Below, one piece after another: positions 1-10,456 of a stretch of DNA of 64,000 nucleotides. A model generated the notes under the pieces. That model saw only the letters and a list, made by a program, of their open reading frames with translations, searched no databases and was not told the DNA's origin. The translations under genes and the position numbers were made by a program. The DNA lies in NCBI RefSeq assembly GCF_024294805.1, contig NZ_JANCLU010000001.1, positions 186,001 through 250,000 of the forward strand, given 5' to 3'. The stretch comes from Alsobacter ponti. Lineage in GTDB: Bacteria > Pseudomonadota > Alphaproteobacteria > Rhizobiales > Beijerinckiaceae. How positions within the stretch are numbered: the stretch's first letter is position 1; every line of letters begins with the position of its first letter.

Positions 1-156
1 GAAACGGTTAAGGGTGACTTAAGCGATTCACGACATTGATCGAGGCCGGTTTTCGTGCAGGGCGGCGGGACGGGAGTCCCTGCTGCCCATTCTGACGTGA
101 ACTTCGTTGTTTCTCCGGGCGTTGGCGTGGCCCGGGCGGGTTTGGAGCGATCGGGA
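1..156. other. rpoD upstream region
   Basis: Non-coding leader before rpoD. I see no tRNA, no convincing -35/-10 pair and no complete gene. In many alphaproteobacteria dnaG lies just upstream of rpoD, but no dnaG end can be recognised here. Confidence 0.4.
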
Positions 157-2139
<1,983 letters not shown>

Positions 2140-2141
2140 CG

Positions 2142-2170
2142 AAAAGCCCCCCGGAGACGGGGGCTTTTTC
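2142..2170 (+). terminator. rpoD intrinsic terminator
   Basis: A stem of AAAAGCCCC(C) and (G)GGGGCTTTTT around a short GGAGAC loop, ending in a T run, begins two bases after the rpoD stop codon. Classic Rho-independent terminator. Confidence 0.88.
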
Positions 2171-2251
2171 GTGAGCCGGGGCCGTGCGCCGCGCGGGGCA
2201 GACCGGCGCGGCCCGCCTGTCGCCCGCCTCCCGAAAGCAGCCTATGATTGC

Positions 2252-2277
2252 GGAACGCTCCTCCAAGCGGGGGAGTT
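2252..2277 (+). promoter_or_regulatory. near-consensus EcfG-type promoter
   Basis: GGAAC at 2252-2256, 17-bp spacer, AGTT at 2274-2277. It differs from the EcfG general-stress consensus (GGAAC-N16/17-CGTT) only at the first, least conserved -10 base. It lies 74 bp before the start of the exported Met/Gly-rich gene. Inferred from pattern only. Confidence 0.45.
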
Positions 2278-2350
2278 CGTCTCCGCGCGCGCCGGCCCGC
2301 TTCGCGGCGCCCGGGAGCCGCGGAACCGCAACAGAACTCGGGAGATCGCC

Positions 2351-2917
2351 ATGCGCACGGCTCTACTCATCTCCGCAGCACTCATGGCCGTGATGGCCGG
2401 CACGTCCGGCGCGGCGCTCGCGCAGGATCGTGGCGGACGCGGCGACATGGAGCGCATGCGCCAGATGGACCGCATGCATCGGGACTGGAACTCGGACGAC
2501 CGGCAGTCCGACCGCCGCTCCTGGCGCGATGACCGCGGCGGCGACCAGGCCGACAACGAGGACGACGGCTACGACGACAACAATGACGACCATGACGCCA
2601 TGGTGCGCATGCATCGCCGCATGATGATGGACCGCATGGGCGGCATGGGCCGCGGCATGGGAGGCGGCATGGGCGGCATGGGCGGCGGCATGATGGGCGG
2701 TCGCGGCATGATGGGCGGTGGCATGATGGGCGGCGGGGCGCGCTTCGTGTTCCGCTCCGGCGACACCCGCATGGCCGTGACGTGCAGCCCGAGCGAGACG
2801 ATGAAGGCCTGCGTCGACGCGGCGACCGCGCTGATGGACCGCGCCCGCGCGGCCAATCCCGCGTCGCCGGCCCCGACGCCGACCCCCACGCCGACGCCGA
2901 CGCCCAGCCCGCAATAG
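2351..2917 (+). CDS. exported Met/Gly/Arg-rich protein of unknown function
   Basis: 188-residue protein of no family I recognise. Residues 1-24 form a signal peptide (short Arg-containing start, hydrophobic Leu/Ala/Met core, ALA-QD cleavage), so it should be periplasmic or secreted. Residues 26-85 are charged (Arg/Asp/Met/His). About 90-130 is a Met-Gly-Gly repeat tract with scattered His, and the C-terminus is a (Pro-Thr) repeat. A middle stretch has two Cys (TCSPSETMKAC). Met/His-rich low-complexity tracts occur in copper-handling proteins, so metal binding is possible but unproven. ATG 2351 is chosen because it makes the signal peptide. It stands alone between two terminators and has a near-consensus EcfG-type promoter upstream. 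Confidence 0.75.
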   Translation: MRTALLISAALMAVMAGTSGAALAQDRGGRGDMERMRQMDRMHRDWNSDDRQSDRRSWRDDRGGDQADNEDDGYDDNNDDHDAMVRMHRRMMMDRMGGMGRGMGGGMGGMGGGMMGGRGMMGGGMMGGGARFVFRSGDTRMAVTCSPSETMKACVDAATALMDRARAANPASPAPTPTPTPTPTPSPQ

Positions 2918-2943
2918 GCCCAGCGCCTTCGCCGGCAGGCCCG

Positions 2944-2977
2944 GCCGCGCCGCTCCCGAACGGGCGGCGCGGCTTTT
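2944..2977 (+). terminator. intrinsic terminator after Met-rich gene
   Basis: Perfect 10-bp stem GCCGCGCCGC / GCGGCGCGGC around a 10-base loop, followed by TTTT. It lies 27 bp after the upstream stop codon. Confidence 0.75.
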
Positions 2978-3052
2978 CCGTCTGGTCCCCTGCGTGGCGA
3001 CGTGCGCGAAAGCGCACGCCATCCGCGACCGATTGCGCTAGAAGCCCGTGCC

Positions 3053-4492
3053 ATGACCGAGATCCCGATCCAGCGCGACATCGACCGCGAGGCCGAGATC
3101 GCCCGCCCCGCCCCGCGCGCGTGGTGGGAGGAGGCGCGCGCCACGATGGCGCTGGCGTGGCCGCTGATCCTCACCAACCTGGCGCAGACCGGCATGACCA
3201 CGACCGACGTGGTGATGATGGGCCATCTCGGCCCGCAGGCGCTGGCGGCGGGCTCGCTCGGCTTCAACCTGCACTTCGCCATCCTGATCTTCGGCATCGG
3301 CGTCATCAGCGCCGCCTCGCCGCTGATCGCCGCCGAGCGCGGGCGCAACCGTCACGCGGTGCGCGAGGTGCGGCGCACGGTGCGCCAGGGCCTGTGGGCC
3401 TGCGTGGCGATCAGCGTGCCGAGCTGGCTGGTGCTGTGGCACGGCGAGGCGATCCTGCTGGCGATGGGGCAGGAGCCGCATCTGGCGGCGCTGGCCGGCG
3501 CGTATCTGCGCACGCTGCAATGGGGCATGCTGCCCTTCCTCGGCTACCTCGTGCTGCGCTCGTATCTCGCGGCGATGGAGCGCCCGCGCTGGGCGCTGGC
3601 CGCCGTCGTGGTGGCGTTCCTGTTCAACATCTTCGCCAACTGGGTGCTGATGTTCGGCCATCTCGGCGTGCCGCCGCTTGGCCTGCCGGGCTCGGGGCTG
3701 GCGACGACGCTGGCCTCGGTGGTGCTGTTCGGCGGCCTCGCGGTCGTCGTCCAGATGGACCGCCGCTTCCGCCGCTACCACCTGTTCGGCCGCTTCTGGC
3801 GGCCCGACTGGCCGCGCCTGCGCGACTACTGGCGGCTCGGCCTGCCGATCGGCGCGACGCTGGCCTTCGAGGTCACGATCTTCAACTGCGCGGTGTTCCT
3901 GATGGGGTTGATCGGCGCCGACGAGCTCGCCGCCCACTCCATCGCCATCCAGATCGCCTCGCTCGTCTTCATGGTTCCGCTCGGCTTCAACCAGGCGGTG
4001 ACGGTGCGCGTCGGCCGGGCCTTCGGGGCGGGCGACCCCCACGGCGTCAGCCTCGCGGGCTGGGCGTCCTTCGCGCTCGGCGTCGGCTTCATGGTGCTCA
4101 CCGCGACGGTGATGGTGGTCGCCCCGCGCGTGCTGGTCGGCTTCTTCATCGACATCGACGCGCCGGCCAACGCGGCGGTGGTCGAGTTCGCCGTGGTGTT
4201 CCTGTTCTACGCGGCTCTGTTCCAGGTGGCGGACGGCGCGCAGGCGGTCGGCTCGGGCATGCTGCGCGGGCTGCACGACACGCGCGTGCCGATGATCTAC
4301 GCGGCGATCGGCTATTGGGGCGTCGGACTGCCGCTGAGCGTCGGGCTCGGCTTTGGCACGGGGCTGCGCGGCTCGGGCATCTGGATGGGGCTGGCGGCGG
4401 GGCTGACGGTGGTGGCCGTGCTGATGATGCAGCGCTGGCTGCGGCGCGATGCGCTGGGCCTCGCCGGGCGCGCGGGCGCGCTCAGCCGCTGA
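3053..4492 (+). CDS. MATE family efflux transporter
   Basis: Inner-membrane multidrug/toxin exporter of the MATE family, expelling cationic compounds in exchange for protons or sodium. The 479-residue length and about 12 hydrophobic segments fit the family. Conserved landmarks are visible in both halves: [25 protein letters not shown] in the first helices (here split only for recognition), and the repeat-equivalent [15 protein letters not shown] / [18 protein letters not shown] in the second half. ATG 3053 is preferred over 3002 because the upstream extension is not MATE-like. The 3' end overlaps the convergent response regulator by 11 bp. The substrate cannot be told from sequence. Confidence 0.93.
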   Translation: MTEIPIQRDIDREAEIARPAPRAWWEEARATMALAWPLILTNLAQTGMTTTDVVMMGHLGPQALAAGSLGFNLHFAILIFGIGVISAASPLIAAERGRNRHAVREVRRTVRQGLWACVAISVPSWLVLWHGEAILLAMGQEPHLAALAGAYLRTLQWGMLPFLGYLVLRSYLAAMERPRWALAAVVVAFLFNIFANWVLMFGHLGVPPLGLPGSGLATTLASVVLFGGLAVVVQMDRRFRRYHLFGRFWRPDWPRLRDYWRLGLPIGATLAFEVTIFNCAVFLMGLIGADELAAHSIAIQIASLVFMVPLGFNQAVTVRVGRAFGAGDPHGVSLAGWASFALGVGFMVLTATVMVVAPRVLVGFFIDIDAPANAAVVEFAVVFLFYAALFQVADGAQAVGSGMLRGLHDTRVPMIYAAIGYWGVGLPLSVGLGFGTGLRGSGIWMGLAAGLTVVAVLMMQRWLRRDALGLAGRAGALSR

Positions 4493-4913
4493 GTTCGCCG
4501 GAGCGGTCGAACGGCCGCGCCCACGCGGCCGGCGGCGTCCTCGCCTCGGTGTCGGCGAACACGCGCGTCATCATCCGGTACAGCGTGTCCTGATCGTAGG
4601 GCTTGGCGATCTGCGGCAGGGCGCAGTAGGGCGCGGGGATCACGTTGGTGGTCGCGTAGCCGCTGCACAGGATGAGCGGAATGGAGCGCTCGATCAGCAT
4701 CTCGGCGACGGGGTAGACCAGCCGCCCGCGGACGTTGACGTCCAGCAGCGCGCCGTCGAGCCGTTCCTTGAGAATGATCTTCTCGGCTTCCCCGATGTCG
4801 GAGGCGGGACCGATGATTTCGCACCCGAACGTCTGGAGCATGTCCTCCATCGCCAGTGCAATCAGCAGTTCATCCTCGACGACGAGGATGCGGAGGTTCA
4901 TGAGGTCCATCAT
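4482..4913 (-). CDS. single-domain response regulator (receiver only)
   Basis: 143-residue CheY-like receiver with no output domain. The acidic pair E13-D14, phospho-acceptor D58 (LLDVN), S84 in the switch position and K104 (IAKPY) are all present. The segment [12 protein letters not shown]...KPY resembles the so-called FAT GUY receivers of alphaproteobacteria, several of which (for example SdrG in Sphingomonas) feed the general stress response by acting on histidine kinases or PhyR. A consensus EcfG-type promoter sits upstream at 4949-4974, which fits this role. It is convergent with, and overlaps, the MATE gene end. The start could instead be the Met at 4901. Receiver identity is sure; the stress role is inference. 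Confidence 0.9.
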   Translation of the reverse strand: MMDLMNLRILVVEDELLIALAMEDMLQTFGCEIIGPASDIGEAEKIILKERLDGALLDVNVRGRLVYPVAEMLIERSIPLILCSGYATTNVIPAPYCALPQIAKPYDQDTLYRMMTRVFADTEARTPPAAWARPFDRSGELSG

Positions 4914-4948
4914 CTACGGTGTTCACGATGGTTATTTGTTGGAATTTG

Positions 4949-4974
4949 AACGTTCGGAAGCGTCCATTCGTTCC
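4949..4974 (-). promoter_or_regulatory. EcfG-type general stress promoter
   Basis: On the minus strand: GGAAC (4974-4970), 17-bp spacer, CGTT (4952-4949). This is a perfect match to the alphaproteobacterial EcfG/SigT-class consensus, 35 bp before the start of the response regulator gene. Confidence 0.75.
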
Positions 4975-5099
4975 ATGACTCTGGAATTTCAGGGTTAACC
5001 GGACGTGAGGGCTGGACGGGCGCGGCCGCCGGGGCCAGCCTGCGTGGCAGGCGCGGGCGCGATTCCCGCGCCGCCAGACGCCGCCGATCCGGATCTCCC

Positions 5100-6308
5100 A
5101 TGCACCGCGCCGCCACTCCCACCGCACGCCGCGCCGACGCCGCCCACCTGGAGCGGGCGCTGGCGCTGCTGGAGCGCCTGCCGCTCGTCGACGGGCACAA
5201 CGACCTGCCCTGGGTGATCCACGACGACGCGCGGGCGCGCGGCGACGTCGCCGCGTTCGATCCCGGCCGCCCCAGGCAGGACCATGACACCGACATCCCG
5301 CGCATGAAGCAGGGCCGCGTCTCCGCGCAGTTCTGGGCCGCGTTCATCCCCACGCTGACGCCGCATCCCGGCCGTACGGTGATGGAGGTGGTCGACATCA
5401 TCCTGCGCCTCACCGAAGCCTACCCCGACACGTTCCTGCCGGCGCGCCGGGCGAGCGACATCGCGCGCGCCAAGGCGCTGGGCAAGATCGCCTCCTTCAT
5501 CGCCATCGAGGGCGGAGTGGGGCTGGAGAACAGCCTGTCGCCGCTGCGCGTGTGGAACGCCGCCGGCGCGCGGCTGATGACGCTCTGCCATAACGAGACG
5601 CTGGACTGGGTGGACAGCGCCACCGACGCGCCGCGCCACGGCGGGCTCACCCCCTTCGGCCGCGCCGTCGTGCTCGAGCTGAACCGGCTAGGCATGATCG
5701 TCGACCTCGCGCACGTCTCTCACGACGTGATGCGGCAGGTGCTGGACATCACGCGCGCGCCGGTCGTGTTCTCCCACTCCAACGCCTTCACCCTGTGCGA
5801 CCACCCCCGCAACGTGCCCGACGACGTGCTCGACCGGGTGCGCGCCAATGGCGGGCTGGTGATGGCGACCTTCGTGCCGAACTTCATCAGCCAGGCCTCG
5901 CGCGACTGGTACCGGCCGCTGTGCGACGCCTGGGGCAAGGCGGCCCCGCCCTCCGGGCCCGGCGACGCCTTCGCCGACCTCGCCCGCCGCGCCGGCGCGC
6001 CGCCGCGCGCCACGCTGGAGCAACTCTGCGACCACATCGAGTACATCGCCGGGCGCGCCGGCCTCGACCATGTCGGCATCGGCTCGGACTTCTACGGCGG
6101 CCGCACGCCGGACGGGCTGGAGGACGTCAGCCGCTTCCCGCATTTGTTGGCGGGGCTGATGGCGCGCGGATGGTCCGACGAGGCCATCGCGGGCATCGCG
6201 TCGGCCAATTTCGTGCGGGTGTTCCGCAAGGTGGAGGCGGTCGGCCGCCGCCTGCGCCGCACGGAGACGCCGCGCGTCGGCCGCGTCGAGGCTTTCGACC
6301 GCGCCTAG
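5100..6308 (+). CDS. membrane-type dipeptidase (peptidase family M19)
   Basis: Zinc dipeptidase of the renal-dipeptidase family (M19), which cleaves dipeptides, often with D-residues at the second position. In the 402-residue protein the zinc ligands are visible: H33 and D35 in DGHNDLPW, the bridging Glu in FIAIEGG, His residues in VDLAHVSHD and VVFSHSN, and the Asp of HVGIGSDFYGG. There is no signal peptide, so it is probably cytosolic. In bacteria such enzymes recycle peptides or process modified dipeptides. It stands alone: upstream is the stress-regulator promoter region, downstream the DUF2892 gene with its own promoter. The true substrate is unknown. Confidence 0.92.
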   Translation: MHRAATPTARRADAAHLERALALLERLPLVDGHNDLPWVIHDDARARGDVAAFDPGRPRQDHDTDIPRMKQGRVSAQFWAAFIPTLTPHPGRTVMEVVDIILRLTEAYPDTFLPARRASDIARAKALGKIASFIAIEGGVGLENSLSPLRVWNAAGARLMTLCHNETLDWVDSATDAPRHGGLTPFGRAVVLELNRLGMIVDLAHVSHDVMRQVLDITRAPVVFSHSNAFTLCDHPRNVPDDVLDRVRANGGLVMATFVPNFISQASRDWYRPLCDAWGKAAPPSGPGDAFADLARRAGAPPRATLEQLCDHIEYIAGRAGLDHVGIGSDFYGGRTPDGLEDVSRFPHLLAGLMARGWSDEAIAGIASANFVRVFRKVEAVGRRLRRTETPRVGRVEAFDRA

Positions 6309-6317
6309 TGAGCGCCG

Positions 6318-6342
6318 GGAACGTTGGCGCGGGCGGGCCGTT
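6318..6342 (+). promoter_or_regulatory. EcfG-type general stress promoter
   Basis: GGAAC at 6318-6322, 16-bp spacer, CGTT at 6339-6342: perfect EcfG consensus, 53 bp before the ATG of the DUF2892 gene. Confidence 0.75.
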
Positions 6343-6395
6343 TCCGCCCACCGGGCCGCTCCGCGCGGCCCCGCGCCATCGAGCAGGAGCTTGCC

Positions 6396-6683
6396 ATGTC
6401 GGACATCGCGCACCAGGCCCAGGACGTGGCCGCGGATCTGTGGGAGGGCATGACGTCCGGCCCGCCCAACGTGGGAGACGTCGAACGCATCGCCTCGACC
6501 GTCATGGGCCTCGGCCTGCTGGCGTGGGGGCTGCGCCAGGGCGGAACCTCCGGCATGCTCGCCGGGCTTGCGGGCGTCATGCTGACGACGCGCGGCGCCA
6601 CCGGCTATTGCCCCGCCTACGCCGCCATGGATAGCGCCGGCGACGACGAAGGCATGGGCCACCGCCCTGATACATTGCATTAG
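6396..6683 (+). CDS. DUF2892 (YgaP-like) inner membrane protein
   Basis: 95-residue protein matching the DUF2892 pattern: a VGDVERIAS start, two hydrophobic segments (about residues 29-48 and 50-65) and the family ending RGATGYCPAY. The same fold forms the membrane anchor of YgaP. Function is unknown; members are widely stress-induced in alphaproteobacteria. ATG 6396 is preceded by AGGAG (GAGCAGGAGCTTGCC), which fixes the start. A consensus EcfG-type promoter upstream supports a general stress role. It is followed by an intrinsic terminator, so it is a single-gene unit. Confidence 0.85.
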   Translation: MSDIAHQAQDVAADLWEGMTSGPPNVGDVERIASTVMGLGLLAWGLRQGGTSGMLAGLAGVMLTTRGATGYCPAYAAMDSAGDDEGMGHRPDTLH

Positions 6684-6727
6684 AGCGAATTTCACAACCT
6701 TCGGTCTACGTTAACCGAACCTCAACG

Positions 6728-6766
6728 GCGGAGCGGGATCATTCGCGATCCCGCTCCGCGCCTTTT
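6728..6766 (+). terminator. intrinsic terminator after DUF2892 gene
   Basis: Perfect 13-bp stem GCGGAGCGGGATC / GATCCCGCTCCGC with loop ATTCGC, followed by GCCTTTTC. Confidence 0.88.
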
Positions 6767-6803
6767 CGGCCCGGGCGGACCTCTCTGGAGGCGAGGCCCG
6801 ACG

Positions 6804-7277
6804 ATGAAGGCCCATCGCGACCACGGGTTCGAGGCCGACGCGCCGCCCCGCGTGCAATACGCCGCGCTTCCGTACCGCTACGACCGGGGCGAGCTGTTCG
6901 TCCTGCTGGTGACCTCGCGCGACACCGGGCGCTGGATCATTCCCAAGGGATGGCCCGTCCACGGCAAGAAGCCGCACAAATCCGCCGCCCGCGAGGCGCT
7001 GGAGGAGGCCGGCGTCGTCGGCGTGGTGGCAAAGAAGCCGGTCGGCGTATTCGAGTACTGGAAGCGGCTGAGCGACAGCTTCGCGCTGTGCGCCGTGCGC
7101 GTCTTCCCGCTCTATGTCGAGCGGCAGCGCGCCGAGTGGCGGGAGCAGGGCCAGCGCCAATTGCTGTGGACGCGCCCGTCGGAGGCGGCCGAGCTCGTCG
7201 ACGAGCCGGGCCTGTCGGCCATCATCCTCGCCTTCGAAGAGCGGATGCGCGAGCGCATGGCGCGGCTCGCGAGCTGA
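6804..7277 (+). CDS. NUDIX hydrolase
   Basis: 157-residue NUDIX phosphohydrolase; the family cleaves nucleoside diphosphates linked to another group, using Mg ions. The NUDIX box spans about residues 49-71: G49...REALEEAGV with R63, E64, E67 and E68 in place. The first box Glu is Lys (K55), a departure from GX5EX7REUXEEXGU, though the key metal-binding Glu residues remain. The start RVQYAALPYR and IIPKGWP resemble the diphosphoinositol-polyphosphate/Ap4A type common in rhizobia. A GGAGG precedes ATG 6804 by about 10 bp. It converges on the small gene at 7285. The substrate is not known. Confidence 0.9.
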   Translation: MKAHRDHGFEADAPPRVQYAALPYRYDRGELFVLLVTSRDTGRWIIPKGWPVHGKKPHKSAAREALEEAGVVGVVAKKPVGVFEYWKRLSDSFALCAVRVFPLYVERQRAEWREQGQRQLLWTRPSEAAELVDEPGLSAIILAFEERMRERMARLAS

Positions 7278-7284
7278 GCCGACC

Positions 7285-7584
7285 TCAGCCGGCGGCGCGC
7301 CCCAGCAGCTCGCGCGCGATGATTTCCCATTCCGCTTCGAGCGTGGACTCCGGACGGGAGCGTCCGGCGCGCGCGTACCAGTAACCGGCATTGCCGAGGT
7401 CGCCTTCCTTGCGGTGCAGGTAGGCATGGACCCACGAGCCGTCGCGGGCCTCGTCGGCCTGGGCGTGCGTATGGGCCTTCTCCCAGTCACCCTTGCCGTC
7501 CCACCACAGGGCCAGCAGGGCCTCGCCGAGGCCCGGCGGCGGCGCGGCCTCGCCGAGCGAGGCCCGGAAAGCGTCGAAGGTCAT
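7285..7584 (-). CDS. conserved small protein, function unknown
   Basis: 99-residue soluble protein starting at ATG 7584 (MTFDAFRASL). It is rich in Trp and His (ALWWDGKGDWEKAH, GSWVHAYLHRKEGDLGNAGYWYARAG), and the spacing of these segments resembles a pair of TPR-like helices. I know this type only as a hypothetical protein found widely in Hyphomicrobiales. No catalytic motif is seen. Convergent with the NUDIX gene (7 bp between stops). Confidence 0.75.
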   Translation of the reverse strand: MTFDAFRASLGEAAPPPGLGEALLALWWDGKGDWEKAHTHAQADEARDGSWVHAYLHRKEGDLGNAGYWYARAGRSRPESTLEAEWEIIARELLGRAAG

Positions 7585-7730
7585 GCGTCCTCGCCGGTTT
7601 CTCGTCCTGCCGGGATTATAGGGCGTCGCCCGGCGCGCGCCATGCACGGGGGAGGGGCGGGGCGCGCCCTCGCGGCGTTGCTTCGCCCGCCTCGCGTGGC
7701 CTATCGTGCGCCGCCATCGGAAGACACGAA

Positions 7731-8678
7731 TTGACCACTCCCGCACCCGCGCCGCGCCGTGTCTGGATCGACACGGATTGCGGCTTCGACGACATGGCCG
7801 CCATCGCGATGGTGGCCGCGGACCCCAACTGGGCCATTGCCGGCATCGGCCTCGTCGCGGGCAACGCGCCGCTGCCGGTCGTCGTCGACAACGCCGCGCG
7901 CATGAGCGCCTTCTTCGGCTGGCGCGCCCCTCTGCATGTCGGGCGCGACCGGCCGCTGATCGGCGAGCCGATCACGGCCCAGGCCATCCTCGGCGACGAC
8001 GCGCTGGCGAGCGCCGGCCGCGGCCTGCCGCCGGCCCCGGCGCGCCTCTCCCCTACCGGCGCGCTCGACGCGCTGGCGCAAGCCGCCGCGCCGGGCGGCC
8101 TCACCGTTCTGGCGCTGGGCCCGCTGACCAACCTCGCCGTCGCCCTGCTGGCCCGCCCGGAGATCGCGCGCGGCCTCGACGGGATGATCTGGATGGGGGG
8201 CAGCGCCGGCGCGGGCAACCACACCGCGGCGGCCGAGTTCAACGCGCTGTGCGACCCCGAGGCCGTGCAGATCGTGCTCGATGCCGGCGTTCCCTTCACC
8301 ATGGTCGGCCTCGACGCCTGCCGGACCGTGCCGATCTCGATGGAGGACGTCGCCCTCATCCGGTCGCGCGGCGGCGAGCGCGCCGAAATCCTCGCCGACC
8401 TCACCGAAGGCTATGTCCGCATCGGGCGCGGGCGGCCGATGGCGCTGTACGATCCCGTCGCCGCCGCCGCCCTGGTCGCGCCCGGGACGGTGGAGACCGC
8501 CCCGGCGCGGGTCGAGATGGAGCGTGGCGCGGGGCCGGCGCGGGGCATGACGATCTGCGAGTTTCGCGCGCACAAGGCCGCGCCCAACGCGCTGGTGGCG
8601 CGCCGGGGCGACGCGGCCGGCATCCTGGCGCTGATGCGTGCCGCCTTCGACGCCGCCAGCACGGGAGCATCCGCATGA
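7731..8678 (+). CDS. inosine-uridine preferring nucleoside hydrolase
   Basis: Hydrolyses ribonucleosides to base plus ribose. The 315-residue protein carries the calcium-binding Asp cluster near its start (D14, D16, D20, D21 in IDTDCGFDD; the family norm is DTDPGxDD, so Pro is Cys here), a LTLGPLTNLA-like middle segment (LALGPLTNLAVAL) and the second Asp site FNALCDPEAVQIV. The start is a TTG at 7731; no better in-frame start is seen. The stop overlaps the adenine deaminase ATG (ATGA at 8675), so the two are co-translated: nucleoside hydrolase would free adenine that the next enzyme deaminates. Confidence 0.93.
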   Translation: MTTPAPAPRRVWIDTDCGFDDMAAIAMVAADPNWAIAGIGLVAGNAPLPVVVDNAARMSAFFGWRAPLHVGRDRPLIGEPITAQAILGDDALASAGRGLPPAPARLSPTGALDALAQAAAPGGLTVLALGPLTNLAVALLARPEIARGLDGMIWMGGSAGAGNHTAAAEFNALCDPEAVQIVLDAGVPFTMVGLDACRTVPISMEDVALIRSRGGERAEILADLTEGYVRIGRGRPMALYDPVAAAALVAPGTVETAPARVEMERGAGPARGMTICEFRAHKAAPNALVARRGDAAGILALMRAAFDAASTGASA

Positions 8679-10456
8679 CCGGCGACCCCACGAGGACCGA
8701 ACTCGTCGACCCGGCCGAGCGCCGGGCCGCCGTCGACGCGGCGCTCGGCCGCCGCCCCTTCGACGTGCTGGTGGCGGGCGGCACGGTGGTCGACGTCGCC
8801 ACCGGCGAGCTGCGCGAGGCCGATGTCGGCATCGTCGGCCGGCTGATCGCGAGCGTGCATCCGCGCGGCGCGCGCGCCGACGCCGCGCGCATCGTCGACG
8901 CCGCCGGCGGCTTCGTCGCTCCGGGGCTCATCGACTCCCACATGCACGTCGAAAGCTCGATGATGACGCCGCGGGTCTACGCGCAAACCGTGCTGCCGCA
9001 GGGCACGACGACCGTGGTGTGGGACCCGCACGAGGTCGGCAACGTGCTCGGCCTCGAGGGCGTGCGCTGGGCCATCGCGGCGAGCCGCGACCTGCCCTTG
9101 CGGGTGCTGACTTTGGCCCCCTCCTGCGTGCCCTCCGCGCCCGGGCTGGAGCTCTCCGGCGCGACCTTCGACGGGCCGGAGATGCGCGAGATGCTCTCCT
9201 GGCCCGAGATCGCCGGCGTCGCCGAGGTCATGGACATGCGCGGCGTGCTGGACGGCTCGGCCCGCATGCGCGCCATCGTCGGCGAGGGGCTGGCCAGCGG
9301 CAAGCTCGTCTGCGGCCACGCGCGCGGCCTCGCCGGCCCCGAGCTGGAGGCCTACGCGGCGGCCGGGGTGGGCTCCGACCACGAGCTCGTCTCGGCCGAG
9401 GACTGCCTCGCCAAGCTGCGCGCCGGACTGACGGTGGAGCTGCGCGGCAGCCACGACTATCTGCTGCCCGACTGCGTGGCCGCGCTCAACGCCCTGCCCA
9501 TGGTTCCGCAGACGCTGACTTTGTGCACCGACGACGTGTTTCCAGACGACCTGGTCGACAAGGGCGGCATGGTCGACCTGCTGCGCCGGCTGGTGCGCTA
9601 CGGGCTGGCGCCGACCCAGGCCATCCGCGCCGCGACGCTGAACGCGGCCATGCGGCTGAAGCGCGACGACCTCGGCCTCGTCGGCCCGGGGCGGCGCGCC
9701 GACATCGTGGTGTTCGACGACCTCGCCACCCTCGGCGTGCGGCACGTGCTGGCCGACGGCGAGCTGGCGGCGAGCGCCGGCCGCCTCCTCTCGACGCTGC
9801 GCCCGGACCCCGTCGCCGCGCCCACGGCGACGATGCGCCTCGCGCCGCTCGCCCCGGACGACTTCGCCCCGCGCGTTCCCGGCCGGGCCGACGGCCCGGT
9901 GCGGCTCAACGCCATTCGCGGCGCGCGCTTCACCGCATGGTCGCAGGTTGAGACGCGGATCGAGGCCGGCCGGGTGGTGCTGCCGGACGGCGTCTCGGTG
10001 ATGGCCATGGCGCACCGCCACGGCCGCGGCCCGGCGACGCCAGCGCTCGCTCTGCTGGAGGACTGGGGCACGTTCCGGGGTGCGTTCGCGACCACCGTCT
10101 CCCACGACTCGCACAACCTCGCGGTGTTCGGCCGCGACCCGGCCGACATGGCCGCCGCCGCCAACGCGCTGATCGCCTGCGGCGGCGGCATGGCCGTGGC
10201 CAAGGACGGCAAGGTGACGGCGCTGCTTCCCCTGCCGGTGTGCGGGCTGCTCTCGGAGGACGCGCCGGAGGCCATCGCCGCCGGCTTCCGCGCCGTGAAG
10301 GCCGCCTGCGACGACATCGCCGAGTGGAAGCCGCCCTACCGGGTGTTCAAGGCCTTCGTCGGCGCGAGCCTCGCCTGCAACGCGGGGCCGCATCTGACCG
10401 ACCTCGGCCTGACCGACGGCGGCACGGGGGAAATCCGCCCGGCCGTCGTCGCCTGA
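8675..10456 (+). CDS. ade: adenine deaminase
   Basis: Converts adenine to hypoxanthine and ammonia. 593 residues, the usual length for the Ade family in the amidohydrolase superfamily. Conserved metal-site motifs: GLIDSHMHVESS (HxH), the carboxylate ligand region MDMRGVL, CGHARGL, SDHELVS and LCTDDVFPDDL. The C-terminal Ade domain is complete (VSHDSHNLAVFG, NALIACGGGMAV). The ATG overlaps the nucleoside hydrolase stop. The stop codon abuts the stop of the convergent glutaminase gene with no base between. Purine salvage or nitrogen scavenging is the likely role. Confidence 0.95.
   Translation: MTGDPTRTELVDPAERRAAVDAALGRRPFDVLVAGGTVVDVATGELREADVGIVGRLIASVHPRGARADAARIVDAAGGFVAPGLIDSHMHVESSMMTPRVYAQTVLPQGTTTVVWDPHEVGNVLGLEGVRWAIAASRDLPLRVLTLAPSCVPSAPGLELSGATFDGPEMREMLSWPEIAGVAEVMDMRGVLDGSARMRAIVGEGLASGKLVCGHARGLAGPELEAYAAAGVGSDHELVSAEDCLAKLRAGLTVELRGSHDYLLPDCVAALNALPMVPQTLTLCTDDVFPDDLVDKGGMVDLLRRLVRYGLAPTQAIRAATLNAAMRLKRDDLGLVGPGRRADIVVFDDLATLGVRHVLADGELAASAGRLLSTLRPDPVAAPTATMRLAPLAPDDFAPRVPGRADGPVRLNAIRGARFTAWSQVETRIEAGRVVLPDGVSVMAMAHRHGRGPATPALALLEDWGTFRGAFATTVSHDSHNLAVFGRDPADMAAAANALIACGGGMAVAKDGKVTALLPLPVCGLLSEDAPEAIAAGFRAVKAACDDIAEWKPPYRVFKAFVGASLACNAGPHLTDLGLTDGGTGEIRPAVVA

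Noticed and set aside
2638-2742. Apparent tandem DNA repeat inside the Met-rich gene
   Set aside because: It is codon-level low complexity (Met-Gly repeats), not a CRISPR or regular repeat array.
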